The notes: a model not told the origin generated them from the letters alone. 44,836 nucleotides of DNA from JAJISK01 sp046759185 (GCA_046759185.1 JBHIBO010000013.1:1-44836); one strand, 5' to 3'; positions 7,790 through 16,706 are shown, numbered from the stretch's first letter. Translations and numbers: made by a program.

Positions 7790-8158
7790 CTGTCCGACGC
7801 CGAAGAGCGGGTTCTTGTCGAACTGTTGGCGCGAACCCGCATGCCTCGCAAGCTGGCCCTGGTCCTGGTGCTCCTGGCCACACAGGAGGAGGCCACCTCG
7901 CGGGACATCGAGGCCCATACCGGCCTCCGGCAGCCCGAGGTCTCCACGGCCATGACGGACCTCCGGGAACGGGAGTGGGTCACGAAGCGGGACGTCAAGA
8001 AGGAGGGCAAGGGGCGGCCCCTCCATGCCTATCGGCTGGCACGTCCGTTCCCACAGATCGTTCGGGAAATCGTCGAGGCGGAGCGCATCCGGATACAGGA
8101 AATCGAGGAGGCTATCGAGGCCCTGCAGCGCCGGGTGCGGGCCTTCGCATCTCCGTGA
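7790..8158 (+). CDS. Winged-helix transcriptional regulator with C-terminal coiled coil
   Basis: A regulator of about 122 residues. SDAEERVLVELLARTRMPRKLA leads into a winged helix with EATSRDIEAHTGLRQPEVS as recognition segment, then KEGKGRPLHAYRL as the wing. The last 35 residues, EIVEAERIRIQEIEEAIEAL, form a coiled coil for dimerisation. The TATA box at 7735 and a G-rich stretch at 7775-7780 suggest CTG 7790 as start; the only other choices are TTG 7826 or ATG 7841, which would cut the first helix. The 3' end overlaps convergent rpiA by 47 nt. Confidence 0.75.
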   Translation: MSDAEERVLVELLARTRMPRKLALVLVLLATQEEATSRDIEAHTGLRQPEVSTAMTDLREREWVTKRDVKKEGKGRPLHAYRLARPFPQIVREIVEAERIRIQEIEEAIEALQRRVRAFASP

Positions 8159-8807
8159 CTTCCCCCTTGCGCCCCACGAAGACGGTCTCGGCCATGTCGA
8201 GGAAGAGGCCGTGCTCGATCACGCCGGGTATCGCCTGCAGCTGGCGAGCCAGGCCCGCCGGATCGGGAATCCCGGTGAACCGGCAAAGGGTCACGTAGTT
8301 CCCGTTGTCGGTTCGGAAAGGATCTCCTCCCTCCAACCACAGGGTGGGCTGGCAGCCCAGGTCCCGGAGCGCGTCTTGGGTCCGCCGGGCTCCGAAGGGG
8401 AGGACCTCCACGGGGAGCGGCGCCTTCTCCCCCAAGATCCCCACGATCTTGCTCTCGTCCACCACGACGAGGAAGGCCTTCGAGGCCGCGGCCACGATCT
8501 TTTCACGAAGGAGGGCGCCCCCCAACCCCTTGGTCAGGTTGAGGGAGGGATCCACCTCATCGGCCCCGTCGATAGCCAGGTCGAGGTTCGGGTGCTCGTC
8601 AAGGGTCGTGAGGGGGATGCCGAGATTCTTCGCCAAGGCCGCGGTCGCTAGGGACGTGGGGACACCGACCAGATCCCAGCCTTCCGCCACGCGCCGCCCC
8701 AGACGGTCGATGGCGTACCGAACCGTCGAGCCGGTCCCAAGACCGACCGCCATGCCGTCGGTCACCCGATCCGTGGCTGCTTCGGCCGCCTTCCGCTTCC
8801 GCTCCAT
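8112..8807 (-). CDS. rpiA: Ribose-5-phosphate isomerase A
   Basis: Interconverts ribose 5-phosphate and ribulose 5-phosphate. The 231 residues contain all RpiA signatures: GLGTGSTVRYAIDRL, GVPTS, DGADEVDPSLNLTKGLGGALLREK with the catalytic acid and lysine, and GNYVTLCRF near the C terminus. Full family length, 20-odd residues extended at the C terminus, which overlaps the convergent HTH gene. In archaea without an oxidative pentose pathway it feeds ribose synthesis. Confidence 0.94.
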   Translation of the reverse strand: MERKRKAAEAATDRVTDGMAVGLGTGSTVRYAIDRLGRRVAEGWDLVGVPTSLATAALAKNLGIPLTTLDEHPNLDLAIDGADEVDPSLNLTKGLGGALLREKIVAAASKAFLVVVDESKIVGILGEKAPLPVEVLPFGARRTQDALRDLGCQPTLWLEGGDPFRTDNGNYVTLCRFTGIPDPAGLARQLQAIPGVIEHGLFLDMAETVFVGRKGEVTEMRRPAPGAAGPR

Positions 8808-8922
8808 GGCAAGGTCCCTGCGACGGGAAAACTTGGAGGACTCTTAGGTTTGGCGGTTGGGGGGCGCATAGGATGGCCTCGCCAGATTCAAGTCCATATA
8901 GTGGGAGGGGTCTGAAGGGGAC

Positions 8923-9588
8923 GTGCGCCTCGCCGCGCTCTATTCTGGGGGAAAAGACTCCACCTATTCCGTGTACATGGCGCAGCAGCTTGGCCTAGAG
9001 GTGACCGCCCTCGTTACGGTCCACCCGCAGGAGGCCTCTATGATGTACCAGGTTCCCAACGTCGAATGGGCAGGCCTCTCGGCGGAGGCCTTAGGCATCC
9101 CACACGTTGAGGTAAGAAGCGGCGAGGGGGAGGAGGAAGAGCTCCAGGCCATGCGGAAGGGGCTGGAGAGGGCGGATGCCCAGGGGGTTGTCGTGGGTGC
9201 CGTCGCCTCGGACTACCAGTTCGTTCGCGTACACGAGGTGTGCGACGAACTGGGTCTTTGGGTTTATGCCCCCCTCTGGCGGAAGGATCCGGAACAGCTG
9301 GTCCGGGAATACGTGGATGCCGGGTTTCGGATCCTCGTCGTGTCCGTGTCCGCCGAGGGACTAGACATCTCCTGGCTCGGCCGCATCTTGGATGCCAAGG
9401 CGTGCGACGACCTCGTGGAGGTGCATCGGACCTTCGGGGTTCACCCGACGGGGGAGGGTGGGGAGTTCGAGACGTGGACCGTCGCGGGCCCCAATTTCGA
9501 GTCCGCCATCACCATCCAAGAGGCTGAGACACGTTGGAATGGGACCTCGGGAACGTACGTGGTCCGCCAAGCCAGTCTGGATTCGTAG
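8923..9588 (+). CDS. dph6: Diphthine--ammonia ligase-like ATP pyrophosphatase
   Basis: A 221-residue protein of the Dph6/DUF71 family that amidates diphthine on elongation factor 2 using ATP and ammonia. The PP-loop LYSGGKDSTYSVY (7-19) binds ATP, GAVASDYQ and APLWRKDPEQL follow, and the conserved HPTGEGGEFETW lies near residue 170. The start is GTG with a TATA-like CCATATAG at about 8891-8898, so the message is probably leaderless. The size matches the short archaeal form, which lacks the eukaryotic C-terminal domains. Confidence 0.9.
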   Translation: MRLAALYSGGKDSTYSVYMAQQLGLEVTALVTVHPQEASMMYQVPNVEWAGLSAEALGIPHVEVRSGEGEEEELQAMRKGLERADAQGVVVGAVASDYQFVRVHEVCDELGLWVYAPLWRKDPEQLVREYVDAGFRILVVSVSAEGLDISWLGRILDAKACDDLVEVHRTFGVHPTGEGGEFETWTVAGPNFESAITIQEAETRWNGTSGTYVVRQASLDS

Positions 9589-9660
9589 GGGGCCCGGCCG
9601 AGGCGGTGCAGAGGCGCTTCTTCCGAGAGCGGTTTAAGCCCGTCCGCCCATCTGGAAACC

Positions 9661-10494
9661 GTGGCCCCAGATTTTCGGCCGACGTTTCCGCTAAACCACG
9701 GCGGTCCGATCCCGTCCGTTGGCTTGGGGGTCTATCGGATTTCTCCAGGCCGCCAGACCGAACGCTCGGTCAGCCATGCCCTCGAAGTGGGCTATCGTCT
9801 CGTCGATACTGCTAGGCTCTACCGGAATGAGCGGTCGGTGGGGAAGGTAATTCGTGAAGGACGGGTCAATCGGTCCGACGTCTTCGTGACCACCAAACTC
9901 TGGAACTCGGACCACGGCTACGAACGGGCGGTGCGTGCCTTCGGCCGGAGTCAGGAGCGACTGGGACTCGGTCCGGTGGACCTCTACCTCATCCACTGGC
10001 CCGTGGAGGGACGGCGCACGGAATCGTGGCGCGCCCTAGAGACGCTGCTCGACGAGGGGGCGTGCCGAAGCATCGGGGTCAGCAACTACATGGTCCACCA
10101 CCTGGAGGAGCTGCTCGACGCGTCGAGTGTCACACCGGCCGTGAACCAGATCGAGCTGAGTCCCTACAACTTCCGCTCGCGGGAGGGGGTGGTTGACTTC
10201 TGTCAGGCGAAGGGCATCCAGGTGGAAGCCTACAGCCCCCTCACGAAGGGAAGGCGGCTTCACGACCCTCGCCTGGCCGAGATTGGCCGGCGGCATGGAA
10301 AGACCCCTGCTCAAGTCCTCCTCCGGTGGGGCTACCAGCACGACTTCGTGGTCATCCCGAGGTCCTCGAACCCGAGTCACATCGCGGAGAACTTCGACAT
10401 CGCCGACTTCGCCCTCTCCGACGGGGACATGGAGGGGTTAGACGCGCTGGATCAGAACCTGACCACGAGCTGGGATCCGACGGGTGCGCCGTGA
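9661..10494 (+). CDS. Aldo/keto reductase
   Basis: A 277-residue (beta/alpha)8 NADPH-dependent reductase. The catalytic tetrad is visible: Asp and Tyr in DTARLYRNE, Lys in TTKLWNSDHG, His in LIHWP. SIGVSNY, QIELSPYN, AYSPL and VVIPRSSNPSHIAEN (cofactor binding) complete the pattern. It resembles the AKR5 / 2,5-diketo-gluconate reductase group; substrate unknown. The GTG start lies about 27 nt after GGTTTAAG, a TATA-like box near 9630, so it is likely leaderless. Confidence 0.93.
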   Translation: MAPDFRPTFPLNHGGPIPSVGLGVYRISPGRQTERSVSHALEVGYRLVDTARLYRNERSVGKVIREGRVNRSDVFVTTKLWNSDHGYERAVRAFGRSQERLGLGPVDLYLIHWPVEGRRTESWRALETLLDEGACRSIGVSNYMVHHLEELLDASSVTPAVNQIELSPYNFRSREGVVDFCQAKGIQVEAYSPLTKGRRLHDPRLAEIGRRHGKTPAQVLLRWGYQHDFVVIPRSSNPSHIAENFDIADFALSDGDMEGLDALDQNLTTSWDPTGAP

Positions 10495-10585
10495 CCCAGA
10501 TCCGTCACTCTACCTCGCCTCACTGCGCGCTTAATACGGTCCGCCCTCGATTGGAGGCAGAGAACGAAGCCAGGAATCCTCTGGA

Positions 10586-11140
10586 ATGGCGGAAGCACGG
10601 AACGGTGCCATGAACCCGGAGCTGGCGAAGCGATTGAAGAGCGTGTACGGCCTGCCTCGGGAGCCCACCAGCGTGGAGGACTACTACGCCCTCGTCGAAG
10701 CTCACAGTAAGGAGAATCCCCAGACCGAAGCCTACGTCCAGAAGATGCGAGACGGCCAGGTCGTCATGGGGGAGACCACCGCGGATCGCGGGTACTCCGT
10801 GGCCATCCCCGAGAGGGGAAGGGTGAACGTCATGTGTGGGTACGATGCCGTCATCACCGCCGTCGTTCGCGGGGAGGGACGGGCGCGGGGGAGTTGTCCG
10901 CACTGCGGCGAGGCCATGGACATCCGGATCGAGGAGGGGCAGCTCATGGAGACCTCTCCGGATTCCATCGTATTCTGGCTCGGAACGGGTCCTCCAGGGG
11001 GACCGGGCCATCCCGTCTGCGATCATCTCCATCTGTTCCCGACCCCCGCCCACCTGAAGGCCTGGCTCGAAGGACAACCCGGAGAGCTCGGCATTGAGAT
11101 TCCCCTGGCCGACCTCGTTGAGCAGGTCACCACGACCTGA
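10586..11140 (+). CDS. Alkylmercury lyase-like (MerB-family) protein
   Basis: A 184-residue protein with a MerB-like C-terminal half. RVNVMCGYDAVITAVVRGEG matches the region around the first active-site Cys of organomercurial lyase, and RGSCPHCGEAMDIRIEEG has the CPxxG element after it. The second catalytic Cys may be the one in GHPVCDHLHLF. MerB cleaves carbon-mercury bonds, but many family members act on other things or are of unknown function. MerA is 15 kb away, so a shared mercury pathway is only possible. A second ATG at 10610 is an alternative start. TATA-like CTTAATAC is near 10529. Confidence 0.72.
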   Translation: MAEARNGAMNPELAKRLKSVYGLPREPTSVEDYYALVEAHSKENPQTEAYVQKMRDGQVVMGETTADRGYSVAIPERGRVNVMCGYDAVITAVVRGEGRARGSCPHCGEAMDIRIEEGQLMETSPDSIVFWLGTGPPGGPGHPVCDHLHLFPTPAHLKAWLEGQPGELGIEIPLADLVEQVTTT

Positions 11141-11336
11141 GATACCTGGCATCGCGGGCCATCTCACCCTAGGAGCATCGGCCGGAAGAGGGTGAAGGGA
11201 GTGCCCTCTGGCGGCAACGAAGAGTTCTCAGCCAGTCTTTGGGACCTCGGTCTTCTCCCCACGGCTGGCGTGAAAGAAAGCTGAGCAGGCCAACGTTTTA
11301 GTAAATCCGCAATTGTCCGTCAGTCGGGTGGAGTGC

Positions 11337-11903
11337 ATGGAGGGAAGGATGCATGCGCGGCTTCGAGTTCTGATCGTCATCCTCGGAATCCTCGGCCTCA
11401 TCGCGGGTGTCCTGGCGCTGGTCCTCCGGGAAGTGGGCGACGCACCGCTAATCATCATCCTGGCCCTGGGGTTGCTCTTCCTGGGCATTACACGCCTCGG
11501 CGTGTCCGCTTCGGAAGCCGGGCTGCCCGGCTGGCTCCGAGCCCTCGGGATCGTCGTGGGGATCCTGGCTCTCATCCTCTGGATCCTCGTCCTGGTCTTC
11601 CCGGGCTTTGGCAATGTGTTGCTCTTTGCCTTCCTGGCTGTGGGTCTCGTCTTCCACGGGATCGACCGTGCGACCGTTGATGGAATGAACGCGGAGGCAC
11701 CGGGCTGGTCCCGGGGATTCGCCGTCGTGACCGGCGTCCTCCTCATCGTCCTCGGCATCCTCGTCGTTGTCTTCCCGGTGGGATTCGGCATCCTCACCGC
11801 GGTGGTCGTCCTATCCATTGCCCTCTTCGTCGGAGGGTTGAGCGCCATTGCATCGGGGATCGCGGGCGTCCCTCTGTCGAGGATGGGGACGGGGTCGGGC
11901 TGA
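11337..11903 (+). CDS. Six-helix membrane protein, DUF308/HdeD-like
   Basis: About 188 residues with six hydrophobic segments in three pairs. Each pair has the pattern of a helix ending in a Gly-rich turn and LxxGI/LFxGI, as in the HdeD/DUF308 family of membrane proteins linked to acid or envelope stress in bacteria. ATG 11337 follows a TATA-like GTTTTAGTA (about 11295) at about 35 nt; ATG 11349 with GGGAAGG before it is equally good. Function unknown. Confidence 0.65.
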   Translation: MEGRMHARLRVLIVILGILGLIAGVLALVLREVGDAPLIIILALGLLFLGITRLGVSASEAGLPGWLRALGIVVGILALILWILVLVFPGFGNVLLFAFLAVGLVFHGIDRATVDGMNAEAPGWSRGFAVVTGVLLIVLGILVVVFPVGFGILTAVVVLSIALFVGGLSAIASGIAGVPLSRMGTGSG

Positions 11904-12018
11904 AGGGACCCCGGAAAGATCCGTTCCTGCAATGGGTGCGGAACGCCGTCCGTCGAGTCCATCCTCGGCCGCACCAAGTGCCGGTGCCGCCAGAGTCAGC
12001 GCTGGTGGAGCGCGTGAC

Positions 12019-12351
12019 TCAGCCGGCCAGGACCCGGGCAATCTCTTGAACGAGTCGAGGCTTGGGCGGTGCTCCCACGGCCTTCGCAACCTCCTGGCCT
12101 CCCTGGAAGAAAATGAGGGTCGGGATGCTCTGGATGCCGAACTGCACCGCCAGGCTCGCGTTGTCGTCGACGTTCACCTTGACGAAGCGCATGTCCCCGT
12201 CGAACTCTTCGGCGAGCTCATCGATTACGGGGGCAAGGCGCCGGCAGGGGGCACACCAGTCGGCGTAGAAGTCGACGAGAACGGGAACATCCGACTGAAG
12301 GACGTCCTCCTCGAAGCTCTCGTCGCTTGTGTAGATGATGAAATCGGACAT
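12019..12351 (-). CDS. trxA: Thioredoxin
   Basis: A complete 110-residue thioredoxin fold with the active site WCAPC (C33, C36), the conserved Asp in VDFYADW, and the cis-proline in SIPTLIFF. It reduces protein disulfides in the cytoplasm; no signal peptide is seen. The gene lies 17 nt downstream of a small Cys-rich ORF with GGAGG before the ATG, so the two are probably transcribed together. A thioredoxin reductase is not in the window. Confidence 0.95.
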   Translation of the reverse strand: MSDFIIYTSDESFEEDVLQSDVPVLVDFYADWCAPCRRLAPVIDELAEEFDGDMRFVKVNVDDNASLAVQFGIQSIPTLIFFQGGQEVAKAVGAPPKPRLVQEIARVLAG

Positions 12352-12368
12352 ACCCGCATTCCTCCGTC

Positions 12369-12533
12369 CTAACGAGTCCTAAGAAAGGTGACGGTCTGGT
12401 GGCGCATGCAGGAGGGGGCACGGTCGCCCGCCACCAGGTAGACCCCGGCCCCAATCCCCTCCTCGTCGCAGGCCTCGCACCAGTAGTATCCGGTCTCCTG
12501 AACGGGACCGTCAGTCAGTACCGCCGTCTTCAT
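12369..12533 (-). CDS. Small Cys-containing protein upstream of thioredoxin
   Basis: A 54-residue protein with YYWCEACDEEG near the N terminus (CxxC) and a later RAPSCMRHQTVTF, so three cysteines and a histidine could bind a metal or form a redox pair. TATA-like AAATATCGG lies near 12564 on the minus strand, about 32 nt before the ATG. Family not recognised. Its position just before thioredoxin suggests a thiol or metal role. Confidence 0.6.
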   Translation of the reverse strand: MKTAVLTDGPVQETGYYWCEACDEEGIGAGVYLVAGDRAPSCMRHQTVTFLRTR

Positions 12534-12731
12534 GCGCAGCTCCACCTAGATCTAGCCAGCTCCCGATATTTACGTTCTGCTCGAGGGATCCGGCGTATCC
12601 CCTCATACCCGATGGTCCCGCAGACGCTTTCTACTGCCAGGTTGCCGATCTGTCCTGCATGATCGCAGGAGCCCAGGTTGCCCCATCTTCCTAAATCCTT
12701 TAGCGCGGGCCACCGTGTAACTCAGACACCG

Positions 12732-14174
12732 ATGGCAGAGACGCCGGTGGCTTCGACCGTAAGCGACGCCTCTGCCACTGTCGCGACGACCGAGCACCGT
12801 CATGCCAGCTGGTTGGAGCTCTTCCACGACCTGGTTTACGTCGTCGCTGTGGCCTTTCTTGCGGCCCGGTTGAGCCTGGACATCAGCCTCACAGGCTTCG
12901 CGATCTTCGTCGGACTCTTCATCCCCGTCTGGTGGTCATGGGCGGGTCAGACCATCTTCGCCTCTCGGTTCGGACGAGACACCCCCTTCCAGAGGAGCAT
13001 GGTTCTGCTCCAGATGGTCGGCGCGGCTGCCATGGCCATCCAGATTCCCTCCGCGACCGGGGCCGGTTCTGCCGGCTTCGCGGCGGCGTATGTGCTGACC
13101 CGCTCGACCCTATTGGTCCTGTACATCCGGGCCCGGACCGAGTACCCCGAGGCCAGGAACCTGAACTCCGCTTTTCTCCTCGGATATGGACTCGGGGCCG
13201 CCCTCTGGCTCGTTTCCATCGCCTTTCCGCCCCCCTTCCGATTCGCCTTCTGGGCCGCCGGCCTCGCAGTGGAGGTCGGAACCTTCGTCCTAGCCCGTAA
13301 CGTCTCCCGCCGCTTTCCCGTCCACACCTCCCACCTGCCGGAGCGCTTTGGCCTCTTCACCATCATTGTCCTCGGGGAGACCGTCCTGGCCATCTTCCTG
13401 GGCGTCGCAGACGTCAATTGGAACCCCCTGGCCGTCGTTGCGGCCCTGATTGGCTTCGGTCTGGCTGTGGCCATCTGGTGGAACTACTTCGGGTACGTGG
13501 ACCGGGCACCCCTCCAGTGCACACTGGGGAACGGGCACGCCTACACCCTCTTCCACCTACCCATGGTCCTGGGGATCACCGCCATGGGCGTCGGGATCGA
13601 ACACGTCGTCATTGAAGCTAGCGAAGGCCTGTTCTCTAGCAGCACGCTGTGGCTTCTGGCCGGGGGTCTGGGACTGTGGGTTGGCGCCTTCTATGGTCTT
13701 CAGTTTGTCACATACTCGCACCGCGACCATCGGCGATTGAGCGCCACGTACGCCCTGGCGTCCTTGGGCATCGTCCCCGTGGCCTTCCTGAGCGGGCCCG
13801 TGAACCCCATCGCCTTGCTGGCCATCTTCGGGCTCGTCATGGGCCTCCTCACTTACGTCGAGGTGCAGCGACGAGCCGCCATTCCCTCTCGCGCCTATCT
13901 CACGCGGGCCGATTACCCCGACCGCCCCCAGGGCGGCAAGCTCAGGGTCTACCGGGGCAAAGGCATCGAGGTTCGCTACGATCCCGAGGCCTGCACTCAC
14001 GTGGCGGAGTGTCTCCGAGGCCTCCCTGAGGTCTTCGACCTGCGTAACCGACCGTGGGTCAACCCGGACGGCTCACCGGTGGAAGAGGTCGCCGAAATCA
14101 TTCGGAGGTGTCCGACGGGGGCCTTGAGCTACGAACTGGTCGGGGAGAAGCCCGAGGAGGAGGCGGACGCGTGA
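12732..14174 (+). CDS. LtrA-family membrane protein fused to a divergent 4Fe-4S (Fer4_19-like) domain
   Basis: A 480-residue protein. Residues about 20-390 are a low-temperature-requirement A (LtrA) type membrane domain with the signature RHASWLELFHDLVYVVAVAFLA and about twelve hydrophobic segments. The last 75 residues are soluble: YDPEACTHVAECLRGLPEVF, RPWVNPDG and RRCPTGALSYEL, which matches the mono-cluster 4Fe-4S domain of the Fer4_19/DUF1271 type; three cysteines of the cluster are visible. ATG 12732 follows CCTTTAG (about 12697) at leaderless-like spacing. The stop overlaps the next gene (GTGA). The fusion suggests membrane-linked redox, but no reaction is known. Confidence 0.82.
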   Translation: MAETPVASTVSDASATVATTEHRHASWLELFHDLVYVVAVAFLAARLSLDISLTGFAIFVGLFIPVWWSWAGQTIFASRFGRDTPFQRSMVLLQMVGAAAMAIQIPSATGAGSAGFAAAYVLTRSTLLVLYIRARTEYPEARNLNSAFLLGYGLGAALWLVSIAFPPPFRFAFWAAGLAVEVGTFVLARNVSRRFPVHTSHLPERFGLFTIIVLGETVLAIFLGVADVNWNPLAVVAALIGFGLAVAIWWNYFGYVDRAPLQCTLGNGHAYTLFHLPMVLGITAMGVGIEHVVIEASEGLFSSSTLWLLAGGLGLWVGAFYGLQFVTYSHRDHRRLSATYALASLGIVPVAFLSGPVNPIALLAIFGLVMGLLTYVEVQRRAAIPSRAYLTRADYPDRPQGGKLRVYRGKGIEVRYDPEACTHVAECLRGLPEVFDLRNRPWVNPDGSPVEEVAEIIRRCPTGALSYELVGEKPEEEADA

Positions 14175-15280
14175 GAGAGGCACGCGGGGAGTCCTACCGC
14201 GCCGATGTAGTGGGGAGCATGTTGCGGCCGCCGTATCTCCGGCGTGCCCGGGACCGGCGCGCGGAAGGCAACCTTTCAGAGGCCGAGTTCAAGCGGATCG
14301 AGGATCGGGCCGTGGACGAGTGCGTGGCCATCCAAGAACAGGTGGGGGTCGGGGTCCTCACCGACGGGGAGATGCGGCGAAACGTGTTCGCGAGCCAGCT
14401 CGTCCAGGCGACGGAGGGCTTTGAGCCCGTGGACGGGAATACCGTGGACTGGTTCACCCTTGATGGGAAGAAGGAGACGAGCCCGGTGACCGTCGGTCTG
14501 GTGCGCCCGATTGAACGTCGACGCCACCTCTCCACGGAGGAATTCGTCTATCTGCGCGGTCGGACGGACCGGCCGATCAAGATTACCATCCCGAGCCCCA
14601 CGATGTTCGCCTACTACTGGGTCCCCGGCGTCTCCGACAACGCTTACCCGTCCCCAGAAGCCTATCTGAAGGACGTGGCGCGCATCCTGGGAGACGAAGT
14701 GGACGAGCTGGTTCGACTGGGAGCGACGTACATCCAGGTGGACGCGCCGGAGTTTGGAATGCTGCTGGATCCCCACCAGCAGAGATGGTTCGCCCAGAAG
14801 GGCTTCCGGGTCGACCGGATGGTCCACGACGGCGTCGATCTGATCAACGAGGTCATCGCGGGCCACCCGGGCGTGACCTTTGGATTGCACATCTGCCGCG
14901 GGAACGACGCGAGCCGCTACATGGCCAAGGGCAGCTACGCCGCCGTGGCGAAGGAGATATTCGGACGGGTTCAGGTGGATCGATTGCTCCTGGAATACGA
15001 TGACGAGCGATCCGGCGACTTCGCCCCCCTCCGAGAGGTCCCGGAGGACAAGGTCGTCGTCCTCGGCTTGATCACCACAAAGTGGCCTCGCGAGGAAACA
15101 GAGAAGGAACTGGTCACACGGATCGAGGAGGCGGACCGGTACGTTCCCCTGGAGCGGTTGGCCTTGAGTACGCAATGTGGTTTTGCGTCGGTAGCTGGGG
15201 GCAACGACATTTCTCCCGAGGCACAGCAACGCAAGCTGAATCTCGTGGTCCAGGTCGCGCGTCGGGTGTGGGAATCCTAG
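14171..15280 (+). CDS. MetE-like cobalamin-independent methyltransferase
   Basis: A 369-residue protein of the MetE C-terminal-domain family. The zinc ligands fit: His and Cys in FGLHICRGN (H240, C242), Glu in LLLEYDDER (E275) and Cys in STQCGFAS (C336). DVVGSMLRP at the N terminus and VDAPEFGMLLD are typical of archaeal short MetE forms, which lack the duplicated N-terminal half and often use methyl-corrinoid proteins or unknown methyl donors. The GTG start overlaps the LtrA-fusion stop, implying translational coupling with that membrane iron-sulfur protein. Confidence 0.88.
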   Translation: MREARGESYRADVVGSMLRPPYLRRARDRRAEGNLSEAEFKRIEDRAVDECVAIQEQVGVGVLTDGEMRRNVFASQLVQATEGFEPVDGNTVDWFTLDGKKETSPVTVGLVRPIERRRHLSTEEFVYLRGRTDRPIKITIPSPTMFAYYWVPGVSDNAYPSPEAYLKDVARILGDEVDELVRLGATYIQVDAPEFGMLLDPHQQRWFAQKGFRVDRMVHDGVDLINEVIAGHPGVTFGLHICRGNDASRYMAKGSYAAVAKEIFGRVQVDRLLLEYDDERSGDFAPLREVPEDKVVVLGLITTKWPREETEKELVTRIEEADRYVPLERLALSTQCGFASVAGGNDISPEAQQRKLNLVVQVARRVWES

Positions 15281-15364
15281 GCGGGTCCGCCTCCTTTGGG
15301 GGGGCGTCTCCGAGCGGGAAGTGTTCTTATAAGGGTATTACTCTCGGCCGCCGGGGAGAGGCTT

Positions 15365-15601
15365 GTGGACGCTGATGGTTCCTATCCGAACCACCCTGGT
15401 GGTTTCAAGGTCCTTGGCATCATCGTCGGCGTCCTCGCCCTCGTCCTGTCCCTCATGGTCCTGACTGACCCGTTCTTCGGGCTGGGGCTAGCCGTGGCCC
15501 TCCTGAGGCTAGGCCTGATCTTCGGAGGCATCGCAGCCATCGCTGCACGCGCCGCAGGCACGAAAATGGAGATGCCCGCTGCTCCGCGCGAAGCCATCTG
15601 A
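15365..15601 (+). CDS. Small two-helix membrane protein
   Basis: A 78-residue protein with two hydrophobic helices separated by TDPFFGLG, ending KMEMPAAPREAI. The pattern is that of one pair from DUF308-like proteins such as the gene at 11337. The GTG start is about 40 nt after TTCTTATAAGG (near 15325), a good TATA box. A possible AUG-start extension is excluded because that would lie upstream of the promoter. Confidence 0.55.
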   Translation: MDADGSYPNHPGGFKVLGIIVGVLALVLSLMVLTDPFFGLGLAVALLRLGLIFGGIAAIAARAAGTKMEMPAAPREAI

Positions 15602-15690
15602 GGATCGCGGACGTTTCGCAGGGGTGCCCTCGTCGCCCCCATGCTCAGGGCCGACGGGATCCCGCACATCGGCGAATTGGCGGAATACGA

Positions 15691-16164
15691 ATGAGCGGAG
15701 AAAAACGGTATACGGAAAAGGAGAGCCACCGGAAATTCGCGGTCGACCTCTTCAACCACACGTGGGACCTCCTCGATAAGGAGAACCGGACGGAGGAGGA
15801 GGACGACCGGATGGTCCATGCCGCCCACGCCTCCCGTCTCCATTGGGGTGAGGTGGGGGAACCGCAGAATCTTGCTGTGGGGGAGTGGCAGATCGCGCGA
15901 GTCTACTCCGCCCTTCACCGAGCCGAGCCCGCCTTGCACCACGCAAGGCATTCCTTGGAAATCGTTGAGGCAAACGGACTGACAGGATTCTATCGAGCCT
16001 CCGCCTTGGAGGGCGTGGCGAAGGCGTATAGCGTGGCCGGCGACGCGGACAAGAGCCGGGATTACATCCAGCAGGCGAGAGGCGAGAGCGAGAAGATCAC
16101 CGACAGAGAAGAGAGAGACCTCCTCTTCAGCCAGCTCGCGGAAATTCCGGAGTACAGCGAGTGA
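15691..16164 (+). CDS. TPR-like helical protein of unknown function
   Basis: A 157-residue all-helical, soluble protein. RLHWGEVGEPQNLAVGEWQI and RVYSALHRAEPALHHARHSL are strongly conserved in a family of uncharacterised proteins seen in bacteria and archaea; the second half, GFYRASALEGVAKAYSVAGD, reads as a tetratricopeptide-like pair of helices. It probably binds a partner protein. No partner is evident from the neighbours. Confidence 0.65.
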   Translation: MSGEKRYTEKESHRKFAVDLFNHTWDLLDKENRTEEEDDRMVHAAHASRLHWGEVGEPQNLAVGEWQIARVYSALHRAEPALHHARHSLEIVEANGLTGFYRASALEGVAKAYSVAGDADKSRDYIQQARGESEKITDREERDLLFSQLAEIPEYSE

Positions 16165-16194
16165 AGGCAGTGGCCCCGGTTGTTCCGGGGGACT

Positions 16195-16365
16195 TCACGA
16201 AGGGTCGGGGATGTACACAGCCTGGCGCGCAATCTCAAGCGAACAGGCCAGATAGGTTCTGCAATGGTTCTCGCATGCCTGCGCGAGGAGCCGGGTCTCG
16301 TATCCAAGTTCGCACTCCTCGCACTGAAAGAGATGGCGATCTCCCTGTTCGATTCTGGCCACCAT
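16195..16365 (-). CDS. Small Cys-rich (zinc-binding) protein, 56 aa
   Basis: The C-terminal 45 residues carry FQCEECELGYETRLLAQACE and NHCRTYLACSLEIARQAV: a CxxC, then CxxxC and one more Cys, followed by an Ile-x-x-x-Ala helix. This arrangement recurs in small archaeal and bacterial proteins of unknown function that probably bind zinc. ATG 16365 is chosen because the conserved part begins about ten residues later; the open frame to 16539 gives no sensible protein. TTAA at about 16414 may be the promoter. Confidence 0.6.
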   Translation of the reverse strand: MVARIEQGDRHLFQCEECELGYETRLLAQACENHCRTYLACSLEIARQAVYIPDPS

Positions 16366-16535
16366 GTTCCGGCTCTCCGCGAGTCTCCCTCGGAGAGAAA
16401 CTCGTCCTCCGCGGTTAAGTCGGTTCGGTGAGAGAATGTGAAGTGAGGGGAATTGAGCAGACTGCAAGCCCTGCAGAATCTCCCGGAGGAGGGCAGCCTT
16501 GAAGAGACGCCGACAAGCCGTTCTTGCATCTATAC

Positions 16536-16706
16536 TCAATCCTGGACAGGGGCGAATTCCCCACCAGGGATGAGGAGCCCGACCGTGAGTGCCAGCACGA
16601 TGAAAGCGACGGTCGCCAACATGGCCGTACGCATGGCGTGTACATCCGCCGTTTCAAAGATCAGGAGAATTGTGTTCTCTATCACGAACGTGAGAAGGTC
16701 GACCAA
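16536..16706 (-). CDS. Possible small membrane protein (56 aa)
   Basis: A frame of 56 codons with two hydrophobic stretches, LLTFVIENTILLIFETADV and MLATVAFIVLALTVGLLIP, and a short acidic tail. GGGGGAGG is right before a TTG (16706), which is too close for a normal ribosome-binding site; a GTG at about 16685 is another start. No family recognised; could be chance. Confidence 0.35.
   Translation of the reverse strand: MVDLLTFVIENTILLIFETADVHAMRTAMLATVAFIVLALTVGLLIPGGEFAPVQD

Noticed and set aside
16195..16539. 114-residue version of the small Cys-rich protein
   Set aside because: The first 58 residues have no conserved pattern; ATG 16365 starts close to the conserved part.
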